DNA of 64,000 nt, taken from Leucobacter tardus. GTDB lineage: Bacteria; Actinomycetota; Actinomycetes; Actinomycetales; Microbacteriaceae. The DNA is taken from NCBI RefSeq assembly GCF_017583045.1, contig NZ_JAGFBF010000005.1, positions 186,001 to 250,000 of the forward strand, written 5' to 3'. Each line of letters starts with the position of its first letter. The stretch's first letter is position 1. The position numbers and the translations under genes are program-made. Shown piece after piece: positions 54,507 through 63,800 of this stretch. Under the pieces are notes generated by a model. The model ran no database searches. It worked only from the letters and a program-made list of their open reading frames with translations, and was not told the origin of the DNA.

Positions 54507-54512
54507 TACACT
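54507..54512 (+). promoter_or_regulatory. -10 box before tatC (leaderless type)
   Basis: TACACT lies just after the pafC stop; 6 bases later is GTG 54519. It suggests that tatC has its own leaderless transcript. Confidence 0.45.
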
Positions 54513-54518
54513 GTGGCC

Positions 54519-55334
54519 GTGTCTTGGAGAACCCGCCGATCCCGCCGCACGGGCGGTCGGATGACGCTGGGTGAACATCTCGTCGAGTTCCGCAATCGGC
54601 TGATCATCTCCGCGATCGCGATCGCCGTCGGCCTCGTCGCCGGATGGTTCCTGTCGGATTGGGTGTGGGACGTCCTGCGGCAACCCGTGCTCGACATCGA
54701 TGCGATCGGCCGTCAGGCGACGATCGCGTACGGTGACGTCACGAGCGGTTTCGACACGAAGGTGCAGATCGCCCTGTTCATCGCGATCATCATCGCGAGC
54801 CCTGTCTGGCTCTACCAGATCTGGGCGTTCCTGGTTCCCGGTCTCACGCGTCGCGAGAAGTGGTACGCCATCGGATTCGTCGGATCAGCGGTGCCGCTCT
54901 TCCTCCTCGGCGCGTACGCCGGGTGGCTCGTGATCCCGAACATCGTGCGGCTGCTCGCGAGTTTCCAGCCCGAGGAGGACGCGTTCTTCCTGACGGCTCG
55001 GAGCTATCTCGACTTCTCGGTCAAGCTGCTGCTCGCCGTCGGAGCGGGGTTCGTCATGCCCGTACTGCTCGTCGCCCTCAACTTCCTCGGCGTACTACGC
55101 GGCACCAGCATCCTGAAGAGTTGGCGCGGCGCGATCCTCGCGATCATCCTGTTCGCCGGGATCGCGACCCCGGCCGCCGACTTGATGAGCATGTTCCTGC
55201 TCGCATCCCCGATGGTGGTGCTGTACTTCGGAGCCGCGCTCATCGCGATACTTCACGATCGGATCGTGGATCGACGCCGAAACGCCGAACTGCAGGAGTA
55301 CGGCATCGAGGACTCCCGCGAGGTCGCGGAGTGA
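54519..55334 (+). CDS. tatC: Twin-arginine translocase subunit TatC
   Basis: 271 residues if read from GTG 54519, the start expected for a leaderless mRNA; an in-frame GTG at 54513 would add two residues. Six membrane helices and the family motifs MTLGEHLVEFRNRL and IWAFLVPGLTRREKWY. TatC is the receptor for folded proteins with RR signals. The tatA gene, usually between pafC and tatC in relatives, is absent here; only 19 bases separate them. The stop overlaps the next gene by 4 bases. Confidence 0.94.
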   Translation: MSWRTRRSRRTGGRMTLGEHLVEFRNRLIISAIAIAVGLVAGWFLSDWVWDVLRQPVLDIDAIGRQATIAYGDVTSGFDTKVQIALFIAIIIASPVWLYQIWAFLVPGLTRREKWYAIGFVGSAVPLFLLGAYAGWLVIPNIVRLLASFQPEEDAFFLTARSYLDFSVKLLLAVGAGFVMPVLLVALNFLGVLRGTSILKSWRGAILAIILFAGIATPAADLMSMFLLASPMVVLYFGAALIAILHDRIVDRRRNAELQEYGIEDSREVAE

Positions 55335-57634
55335 CGGCGCTCGAGCACTTCGAGTCACGGGTGAAGTTTCCGCTCGACGAGTTCCAGCGGACGGCGTGCC
55401 GACAGCTCGAGGCCGGTCGCAGCGTCCTCGTCGCGGCGCCGACCGGTTCGGGCAAGACCGTGGTCGCCGAGTTCGCGGTCACGCTGGCGCGCCGCGAGCG
55501 GAATGCGAGAGTCTTCTACACGACGCCGATCAAGGCGCTCTCGAACCAGAAGTTCCACGAACTCTGCGATGAGTACGGTGAGGACGAGGTCGGACTGCTG
55601 ACCGGCGATGTGAACGTCCGCGGCGACGCGCCGATCGTGGTCATGACGACCGAAGTGCTGCGCAACATGATCTACGCGGACTCCGACGCGCTCACCGACC
55701 TCGCGTTCGTCGTGCTCGATGAGGTGCACTTCCTCGGCGACAAGTTCCGTGGAGCGGTGTGGGAGGAGATCATCCTGCACCTGCCGGAGCACGTCCGCAT
55801 CGTGGCGCTCTCCGCCACCGTCTCCAACGCCGAGGAGTTCGGCGACTGGATGCACACGGTCAGGGGGGACACCGATGTCATCCTCGCCGAGCATCGGCCG
55901 GTGCCGCTATACCAGCACGTGCTGACGCCGAAGGCGCTCCTCCCGCTCATCATCGACGGTGAGGGTGAGCTCGCGGTGCGCGGGCGCATCAATCCCGAGT
56001 TGCGCAGGCTCGATGGCAGTGCCGGGGGGCGCGGCGGTGACGCACGCCGCGATCACCGGGACGGTGGGCGGAACGGCGGCGCTCGTGCCCATCGCGGCCG
56101 CAACGGGCGCAGCCGCGGCGGCCCGCCGCAGCGCAAGCGGACCGAACGCATCTCCCGGGCCGATATCGCGCGCGGGCTCGAAGAAACGGGTCTCCTGCCC
56201 GCCATCGTCTTCGTCTTCAGCCGCAACGGGTGCGACCAGGCGGTGCGGCAGTGCCTCTTCTCGGGAGTCAGATTGACTTCGCAGGAGGAACGCCGCGAGA
56301 TCCGTGCGGTCGTCGACCGAGAGCTCACCGGCATGAAGGATGAAGACCTGCGGGTGCTCGGTGTGTCCGAGTGGATTGCCGGACTCGAGCACGGCGTCGC
56401 CGCGCACCATGCCGGCATGCTCCCCGTCTTCAAGTCGGTCGTGGAGGCGCTGTTCCAGCGGCGGCTCGTCAAACTCGTGTTCGCCACCGAGACGCTCGCA
56501 CTCGGCATCAACATGCCCGCGAAGGCCGTCGTCATCGAGCGGCTGGACAAGTTCAACGGCGAACAGCGGGTGCCGCTCAGTTCCGGAGAGTTCACGCAGC
56601 TCACCGGCCGCGCCGGGCGTCGGGGCATCGATCCCGAGGGACACGCCGTGGTCGTGTGGAGCGACGCGGTCGACCTCGAGGCGCTCGCCCAGCTCGCCTC
56701 GACGCGTTCGTTCCCGGTCTGGTCGAGCTTCCGGCCGACGGCGAACATGGCGGTGAACCTGCTCGAACGGATGGACCTGGCGACCGCTCGCGAGACGCTG
56801 GAACTCTCATTCGCTCAGTTCCAAGCGGATCGAGCCGTCGTCGACGAGGCGCACGAACTCCGTGCGGAACAGGAGTCGCTCGCCGGGTACGAGGCGGCTG
56901 TGGAGCGCGCGCGTGGGTCCGACCGCAAGCGCTGGGAAGACCGCACCCGGAAGCTGAAACGGCGTATCGAACGACGTCGTCGGCAGATCGCGTCTCGGAC
57001 CGGGACCGTTGCCAGGACCTTCGAGCACGTGGTCGACGCGCTCACCGAACTCGAGTACCTCGCCGTGACCGGCACCGGAGACCGCACGCGGGTGACCGTG
57101 CTGCCGTGGGGCGCGGTGCTGAGGCGCATCTATGGCGACCGCGATCTGCTGATCGCCGAGTGCGTGCGCCGTGATGTCTGGGCCGGGATCGATGCGGCCG
57201 GGTTGGCGGCGCTCTGCTGCGCGCTCACCTACGAACCGCGTCGCGACGACGATGGGGATCCGCGTGTGCCTGGAGGGGTCTTCCCCCGGGTCTTCGAAGC
57301 GACGCTCGACGTCTGGGTCGAGATCGACGATCTGGCGGCATCGCACCGGTTGCCGCAGACGGAGCCTCCCCACCCCGGCCTCGCGCTCGCGATGCACGCG
57401 TGGGCGACCGGCAGTTCGCTCGAGCGCGTGCTCGAGATCAGTTGGGCGAGCGCCGGGGACTTCGTGCGGTGGTCGAAGCAGACGATTGACCTGCTCGATC
57501 AGCTGGCTCAGGCGAGCGAAGCGGGTGTCGCGGCGGAACTCGAGATCGAGCGCTTGCGCGCGTTCGCGAAGCTCGCTCGTGACGCGAAGCGGCTCATTCT
57601 TCGCGGCATCGTGGAAGCCTCCAGTGGCAGCTGA
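55331..57634 (+). CDS. HelY/Ski2-like superfamily 2 RNA helicase
   Basis: 767 residues from GTG 55331, overlapping tatC by 4 bases. Motif I APTGSGKT near 34, motif II DEVH, motif III SAT, motif VI QLTGRAGRRG, and a C-terminal DSHCT-like helical domain. A Gly/Arg-rich low-complexity insert (about residues 226-276) splits the two RecA domains. Actinobacterial HelY proteins are relatives of Mtr4/Ski2 and probably act on RNA. Function inferred from family. Confidence 0.92.
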   Translation: MTALEHFESRVKFPLDEFQRTACRQLEAGRSVLVAAPTGSGKTVVAEFAVTLARRERNARVFYTTPIKALSNQKFHELCDEYGEDEVGLLTGDVNVRGDAPIVVMTTEVLRNMIYADSDALTDLAFVVLDEVHFLGDKFRGAVWEEIILHLPEHVRIVALSATVSNAEEFGDWMHTVRGDTDVILAEHRPVPLYQHVLTPKALLPLIIDGEGELAVRGRINPELRRLDGSAGGRGGDARRDHRDGGRNGGARAHRGRNGRSRGGPPQRKRTERISRADIARGLEETGLLPAIVFVFSRNGCDQAVRQCLFSGVRLTSQEERREIRAVVDRELTGMKDEDLRVLGVSEWIAGLEHGVAAHHAGMLPVFKSVVEALFQRRLVKLVFATETLALGINMPAKAVVIERLDKFNGEQRVPLSSGEFTQLTGRAGRRGIDPEGHAVVVWSDAVDLEALAQLASTRSFPVWSSFRPTANMAVNLLERMDLATARETLELSFAQFQADRAVVDEAHELRAEQESLAGYEAAVERARGSDRKRWEDRTRKLKRRIERRRRQIASRTGTVARTFEHVVDALTELEYLAVTGTGDRTRVTVLPWGAVLRRIYGDRDLLIAECVRRDVWAGIDAAGLAALCCALTYEPRRDDDGDPRVPGGVFPRVFEATLDVWVEIDDLAASHRLPQTEPPHPGLALAMHAWATGSSLERVLEISWASAGDFVRWSKQTIDLLDQLAQASEAGVAAELEIERLRAFAKLARDAKRLILRGIVEASSGS

Positions 57635-59324
57635 GCGGCGATTGCCGTGGTGGGCGGCGCTCGGGTGCGCCGTCGCGGGAGGCCTGCTGCTCGATGTCGC
57701 GACCCCGGGACTCGCGTGGTGGCCTGTGGCATTCATCGCCGTGCCCCTCGTACTCGCATCCGTCTGGCAGCAGCGTGCGGGCTTCGCCACGCTCGTCGGT
57801 GCCGTCGCCGGTGGTGCATTCTGGCTGCCGCACATCTCATGGTTGACGCTCTACCTCGGCCCGGTGCCCTGGCTCGCGCTCAGCACCGTGATGATCATCT
57901 GGTTCGCGCTCTTCGGGTGCTGCGCGGCGCTGGCCACACGATTCCTGCGTCGAGTGCTCGGCGCCCGCAGACTGCGTCTGCGATGGATCGGGCTGGCCCA
58001 GGCCATCGCCGTCTCCGGACTCTGGGTGACCCGCGAGCAGCTGCAGTCGTCCTGGCCGTACGGCGGATTCTCCTGGGGGAGACTCGCGCAGACGCAGGCG
58101 GAGGGACCGCTCGCGCAGTCCGTCTCCTGGACGGGGAGCGCGGGGCTCTCGGGTCTGCTCGTGGTGCTCTGCGCGGTTCCAGTAGCGGCCGTCTTCATCG
58201 CGGGACTTCCCCTGCGCCGTGACGTGAGCGTGGCCAGTCTTCTCCGCTCCGTGGGACTCCGGATGGTCGGCGGCTCGATCGCCGGTCTCGTGGTCCTGGG
58301 TCTGGTCCCCGCCGCGCCTCTGATCGGGGAGCCGGTGGACGGCGAGGCGCGGACGGTGACCGTCGCCGCGGTGCAGGGCAACGCGAAGGCGGGAATCTTC
58401 GACGATCGCGAGTCTGGGGACGTGCTGCGCGCGCACGTCGACACCACGCGACGCATGCTCGATGATCTCGAGGCACGCGGGGAGCAGGTCGATGTCATTG
58501 TGTGGCCCGAGAACAGCGGTGAGTTCGATCTGCCGGGTCACGTGCTGAATTCGGCACGCGTGGCCCAGCTCTCCTCTCGAGCCGACGCGCCGATCATGGC
58601 GGGGTCCGTCCTGCGTGATCGCACGGCACGCAGCTCGGGCGACGAGTCGAGCGAGGCGCCGGAGGAGACGTACACCAACAGTGCGGTGGTGTGGGACGCG
58701 GAGGGCGACACGGGGGTGCGCTACGACAAGCGGCGTCCCGTCCCGTTCGCCGAGTACATGCCGAACAGGTCGTTCTTCCACGCGCTCGCCCCCGAACTCG
58801 TGGACCTCGTGCAGCTGGAGTACGAGGCCGGCCGGCTTCCGGCCTCGGTGGACATCGACACGCCCTCCGGGATGGTGCGCGCCGGAGTGGCGATCTGCTT
58901 CGACATCATCTTCGACGAGCACGCGCGCGCTCTGCAGTCGAGCGGTGCGGAGATCATCTTCGCCCCCACGAACAACGCCGACTTCGGGCGGACGGACGAG
59001 AGTGCGCAGCAGCTGCAGATCGCGCGGCTCCGCGCGATCGAGATGGGACGGAGCCTGGTCAACGTCTCGACGGTCGGTACGAGCGCGATCGTGGCCCCCG
59101 ATGGCAGCGACATCGCGAGACTCACGCCCTACACGGCGGATTGGATGGTCGCCGACGTGCCGCTGCGGCAGGGAGCGACTCCCGCGATGCTCTGGGGCGT
59201 CGGCATCGCGTCCGCCTGGGTGGCGTTCGGCGTCGCGCCACTCGCGCTCGCACTCGCTGCCGGAGTGGGGCGCAGGGTTCGGGGCGAGCGGGTTACTTCG
59301 TCTTCTCGCCGCGCCGAGACCTGA
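57624..59324 (+). CDS. lnt: Apolipoprotein N-acyltransferase
   Basis: 566 residues from GTG 57624, overlapping the helicase gene. N-terminal membrane helices (six or more), then an extracytoplasmic nitrilase-fold domain with the triad Glu (VWPENSGEF), Lys (YDKRRPVPFAEY) and Cys (VAICFDIIF), and a final membrane segment. It adds the third acyl chain to lipoproteins; several lipoprotein genes lie in this window. It converges with rbpA and overlaps its end by 32 bases. Confidence 0.94.
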   Translation: MAAERRLPWWAALGCAVAGGLLLDVATPGLAWWPVAFIAVPLVLASVWQQRAGFATLVGAVAGGAFWLPHISWLTLYLGPVPWLALSTVMIIWFALFGCCAALATRFLRRVLGARRLRLRWIGLAQAIAVSGLWVTREQLQSSWPYGGFSWGRLAQTQAEGPLAQSVSWTGSAGLSGLLVVLCAVPVAAVFIAGLPLRRDVSVASLLRSVGLRMVGGSIAGLVVLGLVPAAPLIGEPVDGEARTVTVAAVQGNAKAGIFDDRESGDVLRAHVDTTRRMLDDLEARGEQVDVIVWPENSGEFDLPGHVLNSARVAQLSSRADAPIMAGSVLRDRTARSSGDESSEAPEETYTNSAVVWDAEGDTGVRYDKRRPVPFAEYMPNRSFFHALAPELVDLVQLEYEAGRLPASVDIDTPSGMVRAGVAICFDIIFDEHARALQSSGAEIIFAPTNNADFGRTDESAQQLQIARLRAIEMGRSLVNVSTVGTSAIVAPDGSDIARLTPYTADWMVADVPLRQGATPAMLWGVGIASAWVAFGVAPLALALAAGVGRRVRGERVTSSSRRAET

Positions 59325-59655
59325 GGAGAGCGAGCCGCTCCTGCAGCAGTTCTTCGAGCTCTTCACGGCTCCGACGCTCGATCAGCATGTCCCAGTGGGT
59401 GCGCTGCGACGATTCCTTGCCCTCGAACTCGGCGCGCGCCGCTCGACCGGCTTCGTCATCGAGAAATCCGAGCTCCCCGGTCCGCTGATCCACCCACTCG
59501 GCCGGGGGTTCGGCATCGGCGTCGAACATCACACCGAATCTCGTGCCCTTGTCGGTCAGATATTCGATGCGCAGTCTCGGCGAGAGCTCGATGCCCTCGT
59601 CGCCCTGCAGGCTCGTCGACCCGATCCGCGCTCCGCGCAATGTCCTTTCGGCCAC
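59293..59655 (-). CDS. rbpA: RNA polymerase-binding protein RbpA, cysteine-free
   Basis: 120 residues from GTG 59655 with GGGAGG 8 bases upstream. The start AERTLRGARIGSTSL and the C-terminal sigma-binding helix (THWDMLIERRSREELEELLQ) match RbpA, an actinobacterial activator that binds the principal sigma factor and stabilises the open complex. No cysteine is present, so the zinc site of RbpA from Streptomyces is lost in the core domain, as in some other lineages. Confidence 0.9.
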   Translation of the reverse strand: MAERTLRGARIGSTSLQGDEGIELSPRLRIEYLTDKGTRFGVMFDADAEPPAEWVDQRTGELGFLDDEAGRAARAEFEGKESSQRTHWDMLIERRSREELEELLQERLALLRSRRGEKTK

Positions 59656-59833
59656 CGTGTACCTCCCGTCCGCCGGCTCCGATCGCTCGGAGGCCGGCAC
59701 CACTCGGCCTTGCAGAGCAGCGTACTCTCATCGCGGTGCCCGCCGGTACCCCGTATCCGCTTCTCTCCCGGAATGCTCGGGCGCGTCCAGTACCCTGGAG
59801 GCGTTCCCACAGCAGACCGATAGAGGAGTTCCC

Positions 59834-60595
59834 GTGACCCAGCCCCTGCAGCCCCTGAGCCTCCAAGGCCGACGAGCCCTCGTGACCGGGTCCTCGCGCG
59901 GCATCGGTGCGGACACGGTGCGCTATCTCGCGCAGGCGGGTGCTGATGTCGTCATCAATTACCGGAACAAGGCGCCCCGCGCCGAGAAGCTCGCGACGGA
60001 GGTGCGCGAGCTGGGCGTTCAGGCCCTCACCCAGGGGGCTGATCTTACCGACGGCGGGTCGGTCGAAGACATGATGACCGCGATCCGGGTGGAGTTCGGC
60101 GGCCTCGACGTCCTGGTGCTCAACGCTTCGGGCGGCATGGAGAGCGGAATGGGGGAGGACTACGCGCTCCGCCTGAACCGTGACGCCCAGCTGAACGTGC
60201 TGAACGCCGCGCTCCCGTTGATGGGACCGGGGTCGCGCGTGGTGTTCGTCACCAGTCACCAGGCGCACTTCATCCGGACGACGCCGACCATGCCGGAGTA
60301 CGAACCCGTCGCACTCTCGAAGCGAGCGGGCGAGGACGCCCTGCGCGATCGTATCGCTGAGCTCACGTCGCGGGGCATCGAATTCGTCGTCGTGTCCGGC
60401 GACATGATCGAGGGCACCGTGACGGCGACCCTGCTCGAGCGTTCGAATCCGGGCGCGCTCGAGGGGCGCCGTGCCGAGGCCGGCCGGCTCTACAACGTGT
60501 CGGAGTTCGCGGCCGAGGTGGCGAAGGCCGTGCACGAGCCGGTACCGGCGGATCACACCAAGCTCGTCGGTTCGACCGAGGGCTTCTCCGGCTGA
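59834..60595 (+). CDS. SDR-family oxidoreductase with altered active site
   Basis: 253 residues from GTG 59834 with GAGGAG upstream. Rossmann motif TGSSRGIGADTV and NAS-type motif LNASGG are kept, and the catalytic Ser is plausible in VTSHQ. At the YxxxK position the sequence is VALSK: Val replaces the catalytic Tyr, although a Tyr lies three residues before it (YEPVALSK). So the enzyme may use that Tyr, or may not be a normal dehydrogenase. Substrate unknown. Confidence 0.88.
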   Translation: MTQPLQPLSLQGRRALVTGSSRGIGADTVRYLAQAGADVVINYRNKAPRAEKLATEVRELGVQALTQGADLTDGGSVEDMMTAIRVEFGGLDVLVLNASGGMESGMGEDYALRLNRDAQLNVLNAALPLMGPGSRVVFVTSHQAHFIRTTPTMPEYEPVALSKRAGEDALRDRIAELTSRGIEFVVVSGDMIEGTVTATLLERSNPGALEGRRAEAGRLYNVSEFAAEVAKAVHEPVPADHTKLVGSTEGFSG

Positions 60596-60774
60596 CGGGG
60601 TATGCCCCCAGTGTTTCGGGAGCGTTTCCAGTCGTGTTTCCGGGGTGTTTCAGGGCTCGTCACTGTTCGGTCGGTACGCCCGCCAGCCGCAGATTCTGCG
60701 GGATCCTACGCCAGACGCCCGAATCTGACGTAGAAGGTGCGTCCGTGGATTCGTTTAGCCGAAGAAATGAGTGG

Positions 60775-60780
60775 TACTCT
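60775..60780 (+). promoter_or_regulatory. -10 box of gltB
   Basis: TACTCT, 110 bases before the gltB ATG. The long leader between them has no clear riboswitch or hairpin that I can identify. Confidence 0.4.
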
Positions 60781-60890
60781 CAGACTCCGTGATCGCGGGC
60801 CCGCTGCGATGCCGGGCTCCGACCTTCGTCTCTTCGAGGACCGGCCAGGCATGAATGCGCAGGGTGTCCGCCAGAGGAGAGAGGACGTCG

Positions 60891-63800
60891 ATGCGCGCAA
60901 CCCCGCTGACGCCACCCGGGTCGAACCTTCCTGAGAAAGTCGGGCTCTACGATCCGGCCGACGAACGCGATGCCTGCGGCCTGGCATCGGTCGTTTCGCT
61001 GCGCAGCGAGGCCACGCACGAGATCGTCGCCCTGGCGCTCGAAGCGCTGGAGAACCTGGAGCACCGAGGTGCCGTGGGCTCCGACGCGGGAACCGGCGAT
61101 GGCGCGGGTATCCTCTGCGCGATCCCCGACACGTTCCTGCGGGCGGTGCTCGCGGAGAGCGAGCCCTCGGTTGAACTCCCCGAGGCCGGGAAGTACGTTA
61201 CGGGCCTCGGCTTCCTGCCCCAGTCGACGACCGAGCGCCGCGCGGCGAAGTACCGCATCGAAGCGATCGCGCGCGATGAAGGCCTGAAGGTACTGACCTG
61301 GCGCGAGGTTCCGACGCGCCCCGATGTGCTCGGCGGCTCTGCCCGAGCGGTGAGCCCGACCATCGAACAGCCGGTGCTCGTGTCCACCGGCGGGGCACGC
61401 GGAGACACGCTGCTCATCGAGCGGCGCGCGTTCCGCACCCGCAAGCGCATCGAGCGCGAACTCGGCAGTTACTTCCCGTCGCTGTCCGCGCGCACCATGG
61501 TGTACAAGGGCATGGTCACGACCCTGCAGCTCTCCCGGTTCTACCCGGATCTCACCGATGAGCGCTTCGCGTCGCGGTTCGCGATCGTCCACTCGCGGTA
61601 CTCGACGAACACCTTCCCTTCGTGGCATCTCGCGCAGCCGCTGCGCTACCTCGCGCACAACGGTGAGATCAACACGGTGCGTGGAAACCGGAACTGGATG
61701 CGCGCCCGCGAATCTCAGCTCGCCTCGGAAGCGCTGGGCGACCTGCGTCCGTTGCTGCCGATCTGCTCGCCGTCGGGCAGCGACTCCGCGAGCTTCGACG
61801 AGGTACTCGAACTGCTCGTCATCTCGGGCCGCTCGCTGCCGCACGCCCTGGCGATGATGGTGCCCGAGGCATGGGAGTCGGAGAGCGGACTCGACCCGAA
61901 GGTGCGCGATTTCTTCGAGTACCACTCCTTGATCATGGAGCCCTGGGACGGCCCCGCCGCGATGATCGGGACCGATGGAACCCATCTGGTGGCCCAGCTC
62001 GATCGCAACGGTCTCCGTCCCGGACGTTTCCAGGTGACGGAGGACGGCCTGCTCGTGATGGCGAGCGAGACCGGTGTGCTCGACGTGGAACCGTCGCGCG
62101 TCGTGCAGCGCGGGCGCTTGCAGCCGGGGCGCATGCTCGCAGTGAACCTCGACACGGGCGAGATCCGCGAGGACGACGACGTCAAGGCGGAACTCGCGAA
62201 CCTCGCCCCGTGGGGGGAGTGGCTGGAAGAGGGCCGAATCCGGCTCGCCGACCTGCCCGAGCGCGAGCACCTCGTCCATCCGCCGGCGTCGATCACGAGA
62301 CGGCAGCGAACCTTCGGCTACACCGAGGAGGAGCTGCGTCTGCTGCTCACCCCGATGGCGCGCGAAGGCATCGAACCGATCGCGGCCATGGGCACCGACA
62401 CCCCGATCGCCGTGCTGTCCGATCGGCCTCGCTTACTGTTCGACTACTTCGTGCAGCAGTTCGCGCAGGTGACCAACCCGCCGCTCGACGCCCTGCGTGA
62501 AGAACTGGTCACGAGCCTGCAGACCGGTATCGGGCCGCAGGCGAACCTGCTCGAGCAGTCGGCCGACCACGCGCGTCAGATCATCGTCGACTTCCCGGTG
62601 ATCGATAACGACGCGCTGGCACGGATCCAGCACCTCGGCGACGATCCCGAACGCGAGCGCTCGGTCACGATCCGAGGGCTCTACCCGGTCGACTACGAGT
62701 CGAAGGGCCTCGCCGACCGCATCGAGGAGATGTGCTGGGAGGCGAGCGCGGCGATCGAAGCCGGGGCGGAGTTCCTGATCCTGTCGGATCGCGATTCCAA
62801 CAAGGATCTGGCCCCCGTGCCCTCGCTCCTCGCGGTCTCGGCCGTGCATCACCACCTCATCCGCGAGGGCACCCGCATGCGGGCGACCCTCATCGTCGAA
62901 GCGGGCGACGTGCGCGAGGTCCACCATGTCGCGTCCCTCATCGGGTACGGCGCGGCCGCGGTGAACCCCTACCTGGCGATGGAGACGGTCGGCCTGCTCG
63001 TCCGTTCGGGCGAGATCGAGGGTCTTGCCGAAGAAGAGGCCATCGCGCGTCTCATCAAGTCGCTCGGCAAGGGCCTGCTGAAGGTGATGAGCAAGATGGG
63101 TATCTCGACGGTCGCGTCGTTCTGCGGAGCGCAGACCTTCGAGGCGATCGGGTTGGCCTCGGAGATCGTCGAACGGTTCTTCACCGGGACGACGACGCGC
63201 CTCGGCGGCGTCGGACTCGACGTGCTCGCCCGCGAGGTCGCCGCCCGCCACCGCGCCGCCTACCCCGACGACCCGGCCGCGCTCGCGCACCAGCGCCTCG
63301 ACAGCGGCGGCGAGTACCGGTGGCGTCGAGGCGCGGAGCCGCACCTCTTCGATCCCGAGACCATCTACAAGCTGCAGCATGGAACGCGCACGGCGAGCCG
63401 CGAGATCTTCTCGGAGTACACGCAGCGCGTCAACGAGCAGCAGGAGCGACTGATGACGCTCCGCGGCCTGATCCGCTTCGAGCCGTACCGCGCGCCGGTG
63501 CCCCTCGACGAGGTCGAATCGGTCGAGCGCATCGTGCGACGGTTCGCGACCGGTGCGATGAGCTACGGATCGATCTCATTGGAAGCGCACCAGACACTGG
63601 CCATCGCGATGAACCGTCTCGGCGGCAAGTCGAACACGGGCGAGGGCGGTGAAGCGCCCGAGCGGCTGCTCGACCCCGAGCGCCGCAGCGCGATCAAGCA
63701 GGTCGCGTCCGGTCGGTTCGGTGTGACCAGCATGTATCTCACGCACGCCGACGAGATCCAGATCAAGCTCGCTCAGGGGGCGAAGCCGGGCGAAGGCGGG

